Source of the DNA: Vicia villosa
Lineage: Eukaryota; Streptophyta; Magnoliopsida; Fabales; Fabaceae
Direction: 5' to 3'
DNA: 64,000 bases
NCBI RefSeq assembly: GCF_029867415.1
Contig: NW_026706179.1
Coordinates: forward strand, 124,001-188,000
A model generated the notes under the pieces. The model did not search any database and had not been told where the DNA came from. It was given only the letters and a program-made list of their open reading frames with translations. Position numbers and translations under genes: made by a program. This document shows, in pieces, positions 48,485 through 58,616 of this stretch (positions are counted from its first letter, which is position 1; the number at the start of each line of letters is the position of its first letter).

Positions 48485-50189
48485 TTAAGGTAAAATGTGC
48501 ATTCAACTTCCTAATGAAAGACTTTTTTCTTATGTAATTTTGTTTGTGTGGGAGCTAGTTGTCATTTCTATGAGCATTTGCTGTGTGGGAGAATAATTTT
48601 ATAAAGGTTAAGTGAGTGATAGTTAAGATTTTATAAGGATTAGAAGCATCAACTTATGTAGCTTCTTTAGTGGTTTTACAATGTAATATTCATGTAATAT
48701 TCGATCGTGGTTTTACATACTGAAAATTATAATATTGTGAAATTGTTCAAATATTTCGTTAGAGGGTTTTTTTAGTTTTTTTCCAAATAATTAGCCATAT
48801 AATGAATTCAATTTACTAGTTTTTCCATTGCTCTGTTTTGCTCAGTGGATGATGATACAAAGATAAACCTTCAATTTTATTTTTGGTAAAACAATAGTAC
48901 CATTCAAATGATATCTCTCTTTGATTCGATCTATGTTTCTTGGATTCTATATTCCATGATTTTGTTAGTTTTTTTTTGTTTACATCTTTGAACATATTCT
49001 ATATTTTTATCAAAGCTTAAGAAAAAATACAAGTTTGAAGCTATAGTGGTGAAAGTTGGCTGGATTCTTATGCATGAGAAAAAGATTATTGTTTGAGAAA
49101 CTATTCAAGGTTTGTCAAAGTCTATGCAGGGGATGTTTGCATAATTTACTCAAAAGATTAGGCAGGATTATTATGTGTCTAGAAGTCTATGTGGCAGCCT
49201 ACCAAGTTTGAGAGATGCATTGATTTTACCGTGGTTTCTTTTCAATTGATGAGTGATGCATTGATTTATTGATCTTATTTTGTATTGGAAGTTCTGTCTC
49301 AGAAATATAAGTTGTGCATTTTATATTATTGATTTTCTCCCTCTGAAGTGGCTACTTCCATGTTTTATGTCATTTATCTTTTTCTTGTATTTGATTTTGA
49401 AGATGAATACTCAAAGCATCAATATAGCTGTTTTGAATGAGTATATGGCCATATATCATTCTTGAAAATTGCCTCAGTAATATAAACTAGGCATTTATCC
49501 TTTCATGTTTTATCTCATTCATCTTTTATTTGGTTTTACTTTTAAAATGCAGCTACATATCACAATCCTCAAAGAGATGTAGTATTTGTTCTAAACTGAC
49601 TTCTAGTGATTATATGAAACACTTTATATAATTTCCTTATTATGTTAGTACATATATCTCTATACTGGCAGCAGCAGCCAGACTCTATAGTACATAAATC
49701 TTTCTCTCTTCCCATCATATTAAAACTAAAAACCTTTTGTTCTCATGTTCTAATGCGATGCAAGTTTGAATCAATGCAAAATTGCTAAGTTTTTTTTACT
49801 TATATACTCTTAATTTTATTGTAGTACTGATAATGTTGAGATTGTATGGCTGATCTATATGTCAAAGGTACTTTTTGGCTTTTTTTAATCTCTGTTAAAA
49901 TTTTAAGAGTCAACATCTAGTTGTTAATACGGGTTGTCAAGCTTAACATACTTGCAGTTTCAATATCTTGCTGTAGATTACAATTTCAATTTCAATAGCT
50001 TAACATTGTACCTGCTAAAAGAGGAGGCAAGGTGGCTGCAGTTTGTACTTCAACGAAAGCGGCATTGGAGAAAGCAGTAGATAGTGTTGCCAACAAAATT
50101 AAGGATGTTTAAGTATCGGACTAGATATGCTCCAATGTACTTTGCTTTCATCCTTTTTTCAATTTGGTTGCCATTTAGTCATTGTTAGA
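48485..50189. other. Non-coding stretch downstream of F-box copy 4
   Basis: AT-rich, with no supported gene. A short frame at about 50010-50111 (VPAKRGGKVAAVCTSTKAAL..., closed by TAA) has a protein-like composition and could be a gene fragment, but no family is recognised. Confidence 0.4.
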
Positions 50190-50960
50190 TAGAGCATTGA
50201 ATAAGCTTTCCAATGCTTCGAACCGGGCGCAATTCGAAGTTACGGTTCTCAAGTTATGGCGAAAATAAAATTTGGTTTTTTCGGCCATCCGCTTAGCGAG
50301 ATCAAGCTTGCTAAGCGAGATTTCCTGATATAGCAGCTCGTTAAAAGGGGAAAAATCACATTTTTTAGGTTATGTTTTTGGGGTATTTGTTTCCAACTCA
50401 TCAAACTATCATTTTTAGGTTAGATTAGGTTAGAAAACAACTATGGAGCTTGCATTTGGATGATTGGAGGTGGATTGAGCGTCGAACGGAGCTAAAAAAA
50501 CCGAGAGATTTTCGGTTCATTTCTCTTCATCTTTGTGTTTTTTCTTATAGTTGGGTTTTGTGTATGTATTTACTTTGAACTCATGTATATTTATCGCCCA
50601 CGGCGTTATATAAAATTTGTTTTATAAATTTGTGTTGATTGTTGTCTTAGATTTTTGCTCTGTGCTCGGGATTTGGGTTGTTTTGGAGATAAACTTCTTG
50701 AATCCTTATCTAGGATGATTATCTGTTAGTTTCTGAACTCTAGAGATAGATATAGAGTTGACAATCACTTGTGTATCTGTCCTTAATGCTTTTGTGTTTG
50801 AGTGGCGCGCGAGAGATCGCCGACGCGAGAATACAAATGTTCTCGTGACTTTGTGTTAGAGATAACCTTAGTTGTGAGTTGATCTCGTAGGTGCTCCAGA
50901 GATGGACACTGATGTGAGAGATACGTGATGACATAGATGAGTATTGTAGGTTGAGTATAA
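50190..50960. repeat. Probable LTR-derived debris
   Basis: It contains CCGCTTAGCGAGAT and CTAAGCGAG motifs also found in the gypsy solo LTR at 20430-20580, and an otherwise unrecognised repeat-like sequence. Boundaries are uncertain. Confidence 0.4.
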
Positions 50961-50973
50961 TTGGTCGATAAGT

Positions 50974-52071
50974 TTAAGTTTGTGAGAAGTAGATTGTATG
51001 CAAAGCTCGATAAATCTTATCTTTCCGAAGAATGAATTCTTTTGTGTTGATATTTAATTTTCTGTTTTTACACTTTTGTTCATTCAAACCCGAGCTCGAA
51101 ACCGTAGAAACTGTTGAATGGAATCTCTCCATCTCTATGGACACGATAAATCCCAGAGTAATATTTCCAAATCTTTTGTTGCTTGCCGATATGCCCGCAT
51201 CAACACCTTCCTCCCGCAAAAGTCTTAAATATTCAAACAATGGCGTTAAGTAAACGTCTACGTCGTTCCCTGGTTGTTTTGGACCCGAAATCATGATTGA
51301 TAGCATATACTTGCATTTCATGCACAACCATGAAGATATGTTATAAATTATGGGAAGTATATGCCATGACATATGGTAAGTACTCAAATTACCACAAGGG
51401 TTCATTCCGTCGATGGCAAGTTCAAGCCTAAGGTTCCTCGATTCAAGGGGAAAATATGGAAACAAAGAATCAATTTTCTTCCATTGCATTGAATCAGCTA
51501 CATGGCGAATTTTTCCATCACACATTCTTTCATGTGCAAGCCATCTAGTATTCTTTGCGTCACTAACATTAGTGAATAATCTCTTGAACCTTGGAATTAT
51601 CAGTAGGTACCACATCACATTGGCAGGAACACTCTTGCTAGTTACACCATCTTCGTTATTAACACCAATGTTCTTTTGCTTGTGGCATGACTCCTCACAC
51701 CTAGGGCACTCATTCAAATTTTCAAACTCTTTCCTATAAAAGTTGCAATCATGACGACATGCATGAATTTTGTTGTAGTCAAAACAAATTGGGCACAATA
51801 TCTTCTTGACCTCATAAGTACGGTTCGACAACGTGTTACCTTTGGGAATCATTTCTTTAAACAATTCAAGCAATTCTGTGAAATTTTTATCCGTCCACCC
51901 ACCTATTTCCTTAAGAATAAATAGTATTAACACAATTGACAATCTTGTTAAACATTTACATTCTGAATACAACGAATCTTTCATGTCTCTTCGCAATGTA
52001 TCTACCACATTAGCATTCTTGAAAGCATCTACTCCAATATCATGAATCGCGTTTTCTAGAGTATCATTCAT
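50974..52071 (-). pseudogene. CACTA TNP2-type transposase, N-terminal part (truncated)
   Basis: Residues 1-293 follow the plant En/Spm TNP2 (transposase_21) pattern in order: LLELFKEMIPKGNTL, YNKIHACRHDCNFYRKEFE, CPRCEESCHK, VMWYLLIIPRFKRLFTN, HVADSMQWKKIDSLFP, LAIDGMNPCGNLSTYHMSWH, SWLCMKCKYMLSIMISGPKQ and DVYLTPLFEYLRLL. After EEGVDAG (about 51190) homology stops, and 72 unrelated residues lead to a stop. The later catalytic part (the region with TINDFPAYGNLSG in relatives) is missing, so it is inactive. Hairpin repeats near 52625 and 61918 probably belong to the same element, which a copia retrotransposon later split. Confidence 0.82.
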
Positions 52072-52617
52072 AAATTATTTATCTTCAAATGTACGTGACA
52101 AAGGTCTTTTTTTGTCCCTTCACCATGCCATACCAATTTCGTGTAATTTTATATAATTTCGTTACAACCACAAAGATTGAATATAACATCATTTGGATGT
52201 TTTATCATATTATAACATTTTATACAATGACACCAAAAAATCCAATTATTTTCACGAAGGCTTTTTTCTGCAAAATTAAGAAACTGTATCACTCCATTCT
52301 CATACTCTTTACTTAATCTATTGGCTTTCATCACAATCCATAATGACATAAAGCTTTTGAAAATAAAATGAAAATAGTACACAACCAACAAAAATAAAGA
52401 AGAACATTAATAAACAAAAACAACAACAACAACAGTAATGAACAACAATAACAATAATAACATACCGAAGAATAATGGTGAGAGAGGTTTTTCATTTGCT
52501 AGGGCATCTGTCCTCCTTGGAGAATAATGGTGTTCTTTCGTTGGCTGGAGAAGAAATGTTCTTTCACTAGGGCTCGAAAAGTGAATGAGGTAGACATTGA
52601 GGGAATAAAAAAGAGTA

Positions 52618-52651
52618 TTTATCGCGGTTTTACTGAAAACCGAAGTAACAT
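52618..52651. repeat. CACTA subterminal-like hairpin repeat, left half of split element
   Basis: GCGGTTTTACTGAAAACCGA followed by AGTAACA forms a short stem-loop. A close relative, TCGGTTTTTGTGAAAACCGA followed by GGTAACA, lies at about 61919-61945 on the other side of the retrotransposon. Such GGTTTT/AAAACC hairpins are typical of subterminal regions of legume CACTA elements. Confidence 0.5.
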
Positions 52652-52677
52652 ATTCGACATAAAATCTACAAAATATA

Positions 52678-53883
52678 TGAAGGATAGAAAAACACTTAGA
52701 AAGGGGGGGTTTGAATAAGTGTAGCTTTAAAAAACTTGACAGATAAAAATAAATTGCACAGTTATTTTTATCCTGGTTCGTTGTTAACTAAACTACTCCA
52801 GTCCACCCCCGCAGAGATGATTTACCTCAACTGAGGATTTAATCCACTAATCGCACGGATTACAATGGTTCTCCACTTAGTCAGCAACTAAGTCTTCCAG
52901 AGTCTTCTGATCACACACTGATCACTCCAGGAACAACTGCTTAGATACCCTCTAAGACTTTTCTAGAGTATACTGATCCACACGATCACTCTAGTTACAA
53001 CTGCTTAGTTCACTCCTAAGACTTCCTAGAGTATTCTGATCCACACGATCACTCTAGTTCCTTACAACTTAATGTAATTCTAAGAGTATTACAAATGCTT
53101 CTAAAAAGCGATAATCACAACTGTGATATTTCTCTTAACGTTTAAGCTTAATCTCACTAATATATTACAACAGCAATGTAGTGAGCTTTGATGAAGATGA
53201 AGATTCTGAGTTTTGATTTGAACAGCGTTTGAGCAAGTTGATTTGAGTTGTTTTTGGTTCAGGATCGTTAACCTTGCTTCTCATCAGAACTTCATATTTA
53301 TAGGCGTTGGAGAAGATGACCGTTGAATGCATTTAATGCTTTGCGTGTTCCGTACAGCATCGCATTTAATGTTATACGCTTTTGTCAACTACCTCGAGCC
53401 TTGTTCACGCTGTGTCTACTGACGTAGCCTTTAGTAGCTTTTAACGTTCCTTTTGTCAGTCAGCGTAGCTTGCCACTTGTACTTTCTTCTGATCTGATGT
53501 TTGTGAATACAACGTTTGAATATCATCAGAGTCAAACAGCTTGGTGCATAGCATCTTCTGATCTTCTGACCTTGAAGTGCTTCTGAGCGTGATACCATCA
53601 GAACTTCAGTGCTTCTGTTCTCTTGTTCTTCTGATGCTTCCATAGACCCATGTTCTGATTCTGCTTCGACCATCTTCTGATGTCTTGCCAGACCATGTTC
53701 TGATGTTGCATGCTGAACCCTTGAGACAAAGCTTCTGAGCGCTGAATTATGCGTACTCTTTTATATATATTTCCTGAAAAGGAAATTGCATTGGATTAGA
53801 GTACCATATTATCTTAAGCAAAATTCATATTATTGTTATCATCAAAACTAAGATAATTGATCAGAACAAATCTTGTTCTAACA
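52678..53883 (-). repeat. 3' LTR of pol-less copia element
   Basis: On the minus strand it runs TGTTAGAACA...ATCCTTCA. It is rich in TTCTGA/TCAGAA motifs and identical to the 5' LTR except at 53539. The 80-codon frame at 53431-53673 also occurs in the 5' LTR and is not considered coding. Confidence 0.96.
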
Positions 53884-53898
53884 ATCTCCCCCTTTTTG
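53884..53898 (-). promoter_or_regulatory. Polypurine tract of pol-less copia element
   Basis: Minus-strand CAAAAAGGGGGAGAT directly precedes the 3' LTR start TGTTAGAACA. Further purine tracts of the same kind lie upstream on the minus strand: CAGGGGGAGA at about 53998-54009, 54018-54030 and 54038-54050 (the first two; the third reads TTCAGGGGGAGA), and AAAAAGGGGGAGAA at 54906-54919. Confidence 0.92.
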
Positions 53899-54134
53899 AT
53901 GATGACAAAAACATATATAAATGATATGAATTTGCGATCAGAAAGAATAGATGGCAAAAGACAAATTACACAGCTATAGCATAAGCATATGAATATGTCT
54001 CCCCCTGAGATTAACAATCTCCCCCTGAGATAAATAATCTCCCCCTGAAATAAATACTCGAAGAACTTTAATAAAAGACTTCCCTGATTATTTCGGTAGA
54101 GACGATCATATAAGCTTCTGTCTTCAGAAAATTC

Positions 54135-54470
54135 ATAGCTTCTGACTTCTGCTTCCATTGGACAGCTTCAGAACTAGAATTTCTTTAGATTCCTAGAACA
54201 CTCACAGCTTCTGATTCCTGCTTCCATCTAGGACAGCTTCAGAACTTGAATTTCAATGATCTTCTGAACATTCACAGCTTCTGACTTCTGCTTCCATCTA
54301 GGACAGCTTCAGAACTTGAATTTCTTTGATCTTCTGAACATTCACAGCTTCTGACTTCTGCTTCCATTTAGGACAGCTTCAGAACTTGAGTTTTCTGGAT
54401 CTTTAGAACATTCGCAGCTTCTGATTTCTGCTTCCCTCGGATAGCTTCAGAGCTTTGAATTTCTACCAAC
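54135..54470 (-). repeat. 70-bp tandem repeat array, about 4.8 copies
   Basis: Plus-strand units beginning CAGCTTCTGA start at 54204, 54274, 54344 and 54414, exactly 70 bp apart, with a degenerate unit before them at about 54135. It lies between the second ORF and the polypurine tract, in what would be the 3' untranslated part of the element RNA. Confidence 0.92.
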
Positions 54471-55090
54471 ATCACTTCATGCTAGATTTGTATCAGAACA
54501 TTGTTGAATGTACCAGAGCATCATCTGAGCATCTCTACATCCTGAAATGTTACAGAACAAAAACTAAACGACAACAGTCAGCATGAACGAGTCAGAACAT
54601 AAAATGTATATTAGAACACATTATATGTATCAGAGCCATATAGGCTAAAAATAATGTATCAGAGCAAATAGAATTTTGTCAGATCAAAATAGACAAATAT
54701 GGATCAAATTCTATCTTCTTTCTTGCTTCTGATTTCTGAAGCTTGACAGCACTCAGCTTGCTTCAGTTTCCATGGTTTAGCTTCTTGTGTTTGCTTTGAA
54801 GATTTTCTTCACTTCTTTATACCTGCAAAACACTTAAACCATATAGAACTTGCAGTTCTTGTTAGTAAGAGCAACTGATTAAATCAAATCATTTATCATT
54901 TATCTTTCTCCCCCTTTTTGTCATATCATCAAAAGGCAAAAAAGATTCAGAGATAAACCAGCGAGACACACGGAGGAAGAAGATGATTTCATTAAAGTTC
55001 AAACAGCAGGTACAGAAGTACATGAAGATAAGAAAGATCAGATGCACAAAGACAGATGCAACGAAAAGAAAGAAACAACACAGACTCAAT

Positions 55091-57832
55091 CTAAGATGGC
55101 CCTAGTCTTGACAAGATCTTGGTCAGCATCTCTTGAACCATATTGTTGTGTCCTTCTTGCCTCACCATGAAAGCGCTATACTCAGCATTGAGTGAGCTTT
55201 GCTCATCCTGTCTTTTCTGAATTTCTTCCAGAGTCCTTGCAAGACGAGAAGATTCATCAGAAGAAGCTTCACCGCTTTCAACCACAGGAATAGCATGTTG
55301 ATCTGCAGCTTCCATAGATAGATCATTTGCAGGGATTTCCTCAACAGGAACAGTTTTAGCAACATGATCTTCAGCATCTGCTTCTTGCATAGAAGCATCT
55401 CCATATTCTGCAGCAGGAATTTCCGAGTCTCCATTTTCAAGTGCCTGAAGAATGGCAGCTAGATTCCTTGGAGCAGAAGGACCTTCAACTTCTGGTGGGT
55501 CAACAACTTCTGGAATGACCAAGCTTGGGTCTTTCTTAGAAGGGTTTTCCCTCAGAAAGTCAAAAAGAGTCTTGAAGTCTCCTAGCAGAACAGGATATTG
55601 AGGTATCCAGACCACAATCTCCCTGCAAGGATTGGCTTCCAATGCAGCAGCCAATCTTAATTGTTCCATCTCATCCAAGAAGGGCTTCTCTTCCAACAGA
55701 TGTCTACCTTTGAGACTAGTAAACCAGAAATCTTCATAATTCCTCAGAATTCCACGAGGCCGTGGGGCAGCAGCTACACAGGCTTCCTGAAGTTCTAAAA
55801 ACAGAGCATCTGATTCTCTGCGAAAGATCCTCCAGAAGTTCCGCATAGCAACATCATTCAATCCAGAACTTTCAGCAATTTTGAGAGTATCAAAGGTACT
55901 TCTGAGATTCCGCTTTATGTTTTCAAAAACTACACCAATAGGATATACAGGGCGGGATTTTATTTGGGTTTTTGAAAAGGCAGGGTTGGAAGTGAAGTAT
56001 GGATGAGGTTCTCTATCCAACCTATAAGAAGATTCTGCTTCAGTATCAGAATCTAACACTACCACTTCAGCTTCAGGACGAGGCTTGGGAGTGTAGTTGC
56101 AATCACGGAGCAGCTGCTCATGTGATGCAGAGGTTGGAAAAGGAGAATCACAAGGATTGTTTTGAGAGGTGGGGGGAGTATGTTCAAGAGTGGCATTGAG
56201 AGAAGGTTGAGATGGAAAGAGAGTTTGAAGGGGTGGTATATCCAGAACAGGATTTATGGAAGGTGGAGAGGAAGGAATGGTTATAGGAGAAGATGGAGGT
56301 GTAAGAACATGGACAAAAACTGGTGATTCTGATGTGGCTTTTTCTGGTTCAGGTGTAGGGACAACCTCTATTGGTGCAGCTTCTGAACAAACAGCAGGAA
56401 CAGAATTAGGTTCAGAAATGCATATACCTTTGGAACTTCTCAGAAAAGCTTTGGCCACATCCTCAGTCTTCTTCTGCTTCTTACTCTTCGGCTCTTCAAA
56501 AATCTTTGTTTTGCCGCTAGCGATTTCTTTTCTTCTGACATATGCCAGAACTTCTGGTTGATTCTCAGCCTCTTGAGAGATATTTTCTTCATCCGATTCT
56601 TGAAGAATCATCTTTCTTTTTCCGATTTTCTTCTTCTCAACAACTCCAACAATCTCAGCATTGTTGTTAGACTTCTTCTTCTTTTTCTCAGCTTCCTTCT
56701 TTTTCTTCTCAAAGTCAGCAGAGACAGCCTTAGCAACCTTTGCAATGACTTCTTCTGGGACCATTTCTTTATTGGTGGTAGCAGCAGGATGATCAAACTT
56801 TCTTTTGGTCCTTTCTTCCTTCTTACGATTCACTTTAATAGGAGCACCTTTGTCTTGATCTTTAAGACTCTTATCCTCTTTTTGTGACTTCAGATACTTA
56901 GTTCTGACTTCAGGTACCTCACTATTGAAGAAGGTTTCAAAGTCAGCTAGTACTGGTTTTCTTCTGATTCTTGTTCCAGCTAGAGGTTTAGGAACTTTGA
57001 GGATAGTGTCAATAATTTTCATCTTCTTCAAAGAAAAAGCATTCAGACAGGCTCCAGAGGTGACAGCAAGGTTTTTGATAATACCTTCAGACTCCAGACT
57101 CTCAACAATCTTGGAATGCACTAGAAGGTTTGTAATAATTCTACCAAAAGGAATGATTGTTCCACCATTTTCTTTTCTGAAAGCGTTTCTGGAATCCTTT
57201 ACTGCTTTCCACATATGGTTGAAGATAATGTAAATCGCATCAACCTTTTTCTGAGTGGCAATGCAATAAAGAATATACCTTTGATCATTACTGATGAAAT
57301 CCGAAGCATGTGTTGATTTCCTATGGTAGAAACACCCAAGAAGGATCTTTGTCCAGATTCTGTAGACATCTCTCAATTCCTTGACGTATTTTGTTTTCTT
57401 GACATTTGGATAAAGAGTGGATAGGACATCTCCCATATCTGCCCTTTGATCAAGCTCAAAAACCCCTTCAGGGTTTTTCAGATCAAACATCATTCTTAGG
57501 ATGTTTTCAGTAATAACGACAAACTTTCCATGAACGAAAGAAATTATAGATTTTGGAGCAACCACAGCATGTACCCAGAACTCCTTGACAAGATCCGGAT
57601 AAACTGGACCAACGAACTCAGCAAACAACGAGGTCCATCCTTGAAAGATGATGTCTTCTTTAAGGTGAAATTGGTTTTCTTCAATGTTGTCAAAGTCAAC
57701 CATGAGTTCACACAGAACTTCCAATTCATCTTTAGGAATGGAGCATGCGACAACAGGAGTGAGTTGCAAAGTTTCTTCTTGGAGATGATGAGGAACAGAT
57801 GACTCAGCATTTTGGGATGAGAAGGCAGCCAT
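55091..57832 (-). CDS. Long second ORF of pol-less retrotransposon (plant transposon-associated protein)
   Basis: The open frame runs 57859-55091 (922 codons). The second Met (57832, MAAFSSQNAESS) is chosen because it sits in a strong ATGGCTGCC context, giving 913 residues. Residues about 60-300 (VYPDLVKEFWVHAVV, SFVHGKFVVITENILRMMF, SLESEGIIKNLAVTSGACLN) resemble the putative plant transposon protein domain (Transposase_32 type) often found in LTR elements. Then follow a Lys-rich basic stretch (about 325-475, EKKKKEAEKKKKKS), a Pro/Ser-rich stretch (about 520-600), a second compact region (about 640-780, FENIKRNLRSTFDTLKIA), and an acidic tail ending in a likely coiled coil (RTLEEIQKRQDEQSSLNAEY). 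No membrane segment or enzymatic motif is seen. It occupies the place of pol; the function is unknown. The basic region could act in nucleic-acid binding or nuclear targeting (inference). Confidence 0.85.
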   Translation of the reverse strand: MAAFSSQNAESSVPHHLQEETLQLTPVVACSIPKDELEVLCELMVDFDNIEENQFHLKEDIIFQGWTSLFAEFVGPVYPDLVKEFWVHAVVAPKSIISFVHGKFVVITENILRMMFDLKNPEGVFELDQRADMGDVLSTLYPNVKKTKYVKELRDVYRIWTKILLGCFYHRKSTHASDFISNDQRYILYCIATQKKVDAIYIIFNHMWKAVKDSRNAFRKENGGTIIPFGRIITNLLVHSKIVESLESEGIIKNLAVTSGACLNAFSLKKMKIIDTILKVPKPLAGTRIRRKPVLADFETFFNSEVPEVRTKYLKSQKEDKSLKDQDKGAPIKVNRKKEERTKRKFDHPAATTNKEMVPEEVIAKVAKAVSADFEKKKKEAEKKKKKSNNNAEIVGVVEKKKIGKRKMILQESDEENISQEAENQPEVLAYVRRKEIASGKTKIFEEPKSKKQKKTEDVAKAFLRSSKGICISEPNSVPAVCSEAAPIEVVPTPEPEKATSESPVFVHVLTPPSSPITIPSSPPSINPVLDIPPLQTLFPSQPSLNATLEHTPPTSQNNPCDSPFPTSASHEQLLRDCNYTPKPRPEAEVVVLDSDTEAESSYRLDREPHPYFTSNPAFSKTQIKSRPVYPIGVVFENIKRNLRSTFDTLKIAESSGLNDVAMRNFWRIFRRESDALFLELQEACVAAAPRPRGILRNYEDFWFTSLKGRHLLEEKPFLDEMEQLRLAAALEANPCREIVVWIPQYPVLLGDFKTLFDFLRENPSKKDPSLVIPEVVDPPEVEGPSAPRNLAAILQALENGDSEIPAAEYGDASMQEADAEDHVAKTVPVEEIPANDLSMEAADQHAIPVVESGEASSDESSRLARTLEEIQKRQDEQSSLNAEYSAFMVRQEGHNNMVQEMLTKILSRLGPS

Positions 57833-57859
57833 GGATGCAGAATGAACAAAAACAAACAA

Positions 57860-58616
57860 GAAGAGCGAACTGGGTTTTCGATTAGGGTTTTTAGAAAACG
57901 GCTAAGAACTTTTCAAACGAGAGAATGCAAGGAGAGAGGGAGACAAGGGAGCGAAAAAAAAATGTAAGATATGATTTGAAAAGAATATATAGAGACGGAT
58001 TTGAAAAGGAAAATAATAAGAAATATAAATTGAACAGTTCCAGAATCAAAGGAAATCAATTTTATTAAATGATGAGTGACGTGAGGAGAGAGAACGTGGT
58101 AAATGAAATGATTTAAAACAGTTACCTAGGTCGGCGTCTTTTCAACTGCACGCTTTGTACAAACCGTACAGACACGTGTTCACCATCAGATAATAGATGA
58201 CAACTGTAAATTTCAGAATAGACTTTACGCCTTCAGATTCTGATCACGTTTCTCTTCTGGAAACACTCCTTCTGAAGTGTGCTGATATAAATCTGAATGA
58301 TCTTCTGATCCATTACTTCTGATATATACAGCTTCTGGAGGTTCACTTCTTTGTTCTGCAGCTTCTGATAAGACAAAACTGTATCTGCAGAAGTTCTTAA
58401 GCTCTTTGTTTCATCAGAAACAAGTTTATCATCAAACCAGATGTTTATTGATTCGTCCACAATCAATGTTTCAATTTTGTATATTCTGTAGCATTTAGAG
58501 CATTTAGAATACTCAAGAACGAAACACCATTGCTTGAGAAACAAACAAGACAAATGACTTCAAGACTGATAAACTATCTTTTCTGATCTCCTTCAGACAA
58601 AGTTTCTTCAACAGAT
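57860..58616 (-). other. Spacer between Gag and second ORF
   Basis: 757 bp where pol would begin. It holds a 106-codon frame (58233-58553) without a known motif and many TTCTGA motifs as in the LTR. A short AT-rich leader precedes the second ORF (GAATATATAGAGACGG near 57985), and might hold a promoter or subgenomic start; TATATAT is seen on the minus strand there. No integrase or reverse transcriptase remnant is recognised. Confidence 0.55.

Noticed and set aside
50010..50111. Short frame ending ALEKAVDSVANKIKDV
   Set aside because: Protein-like composition but only about 34 codons, no recognised family and no splice partners found; not called as a gene.
53431..53673. 80-codon frame, also present at 61382-61624
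   Set aside because: Part of both LTRs; overlaps promoter-proximal LTR sequence and has no motif.
56558..56887. Plus-strand frames opposite the second ORF of the retrotransposon
   Set aside because: Shadows of the minus-strand Lys-rich coding region; hydrophobic only because they are antisense to Lys/Glu codons.
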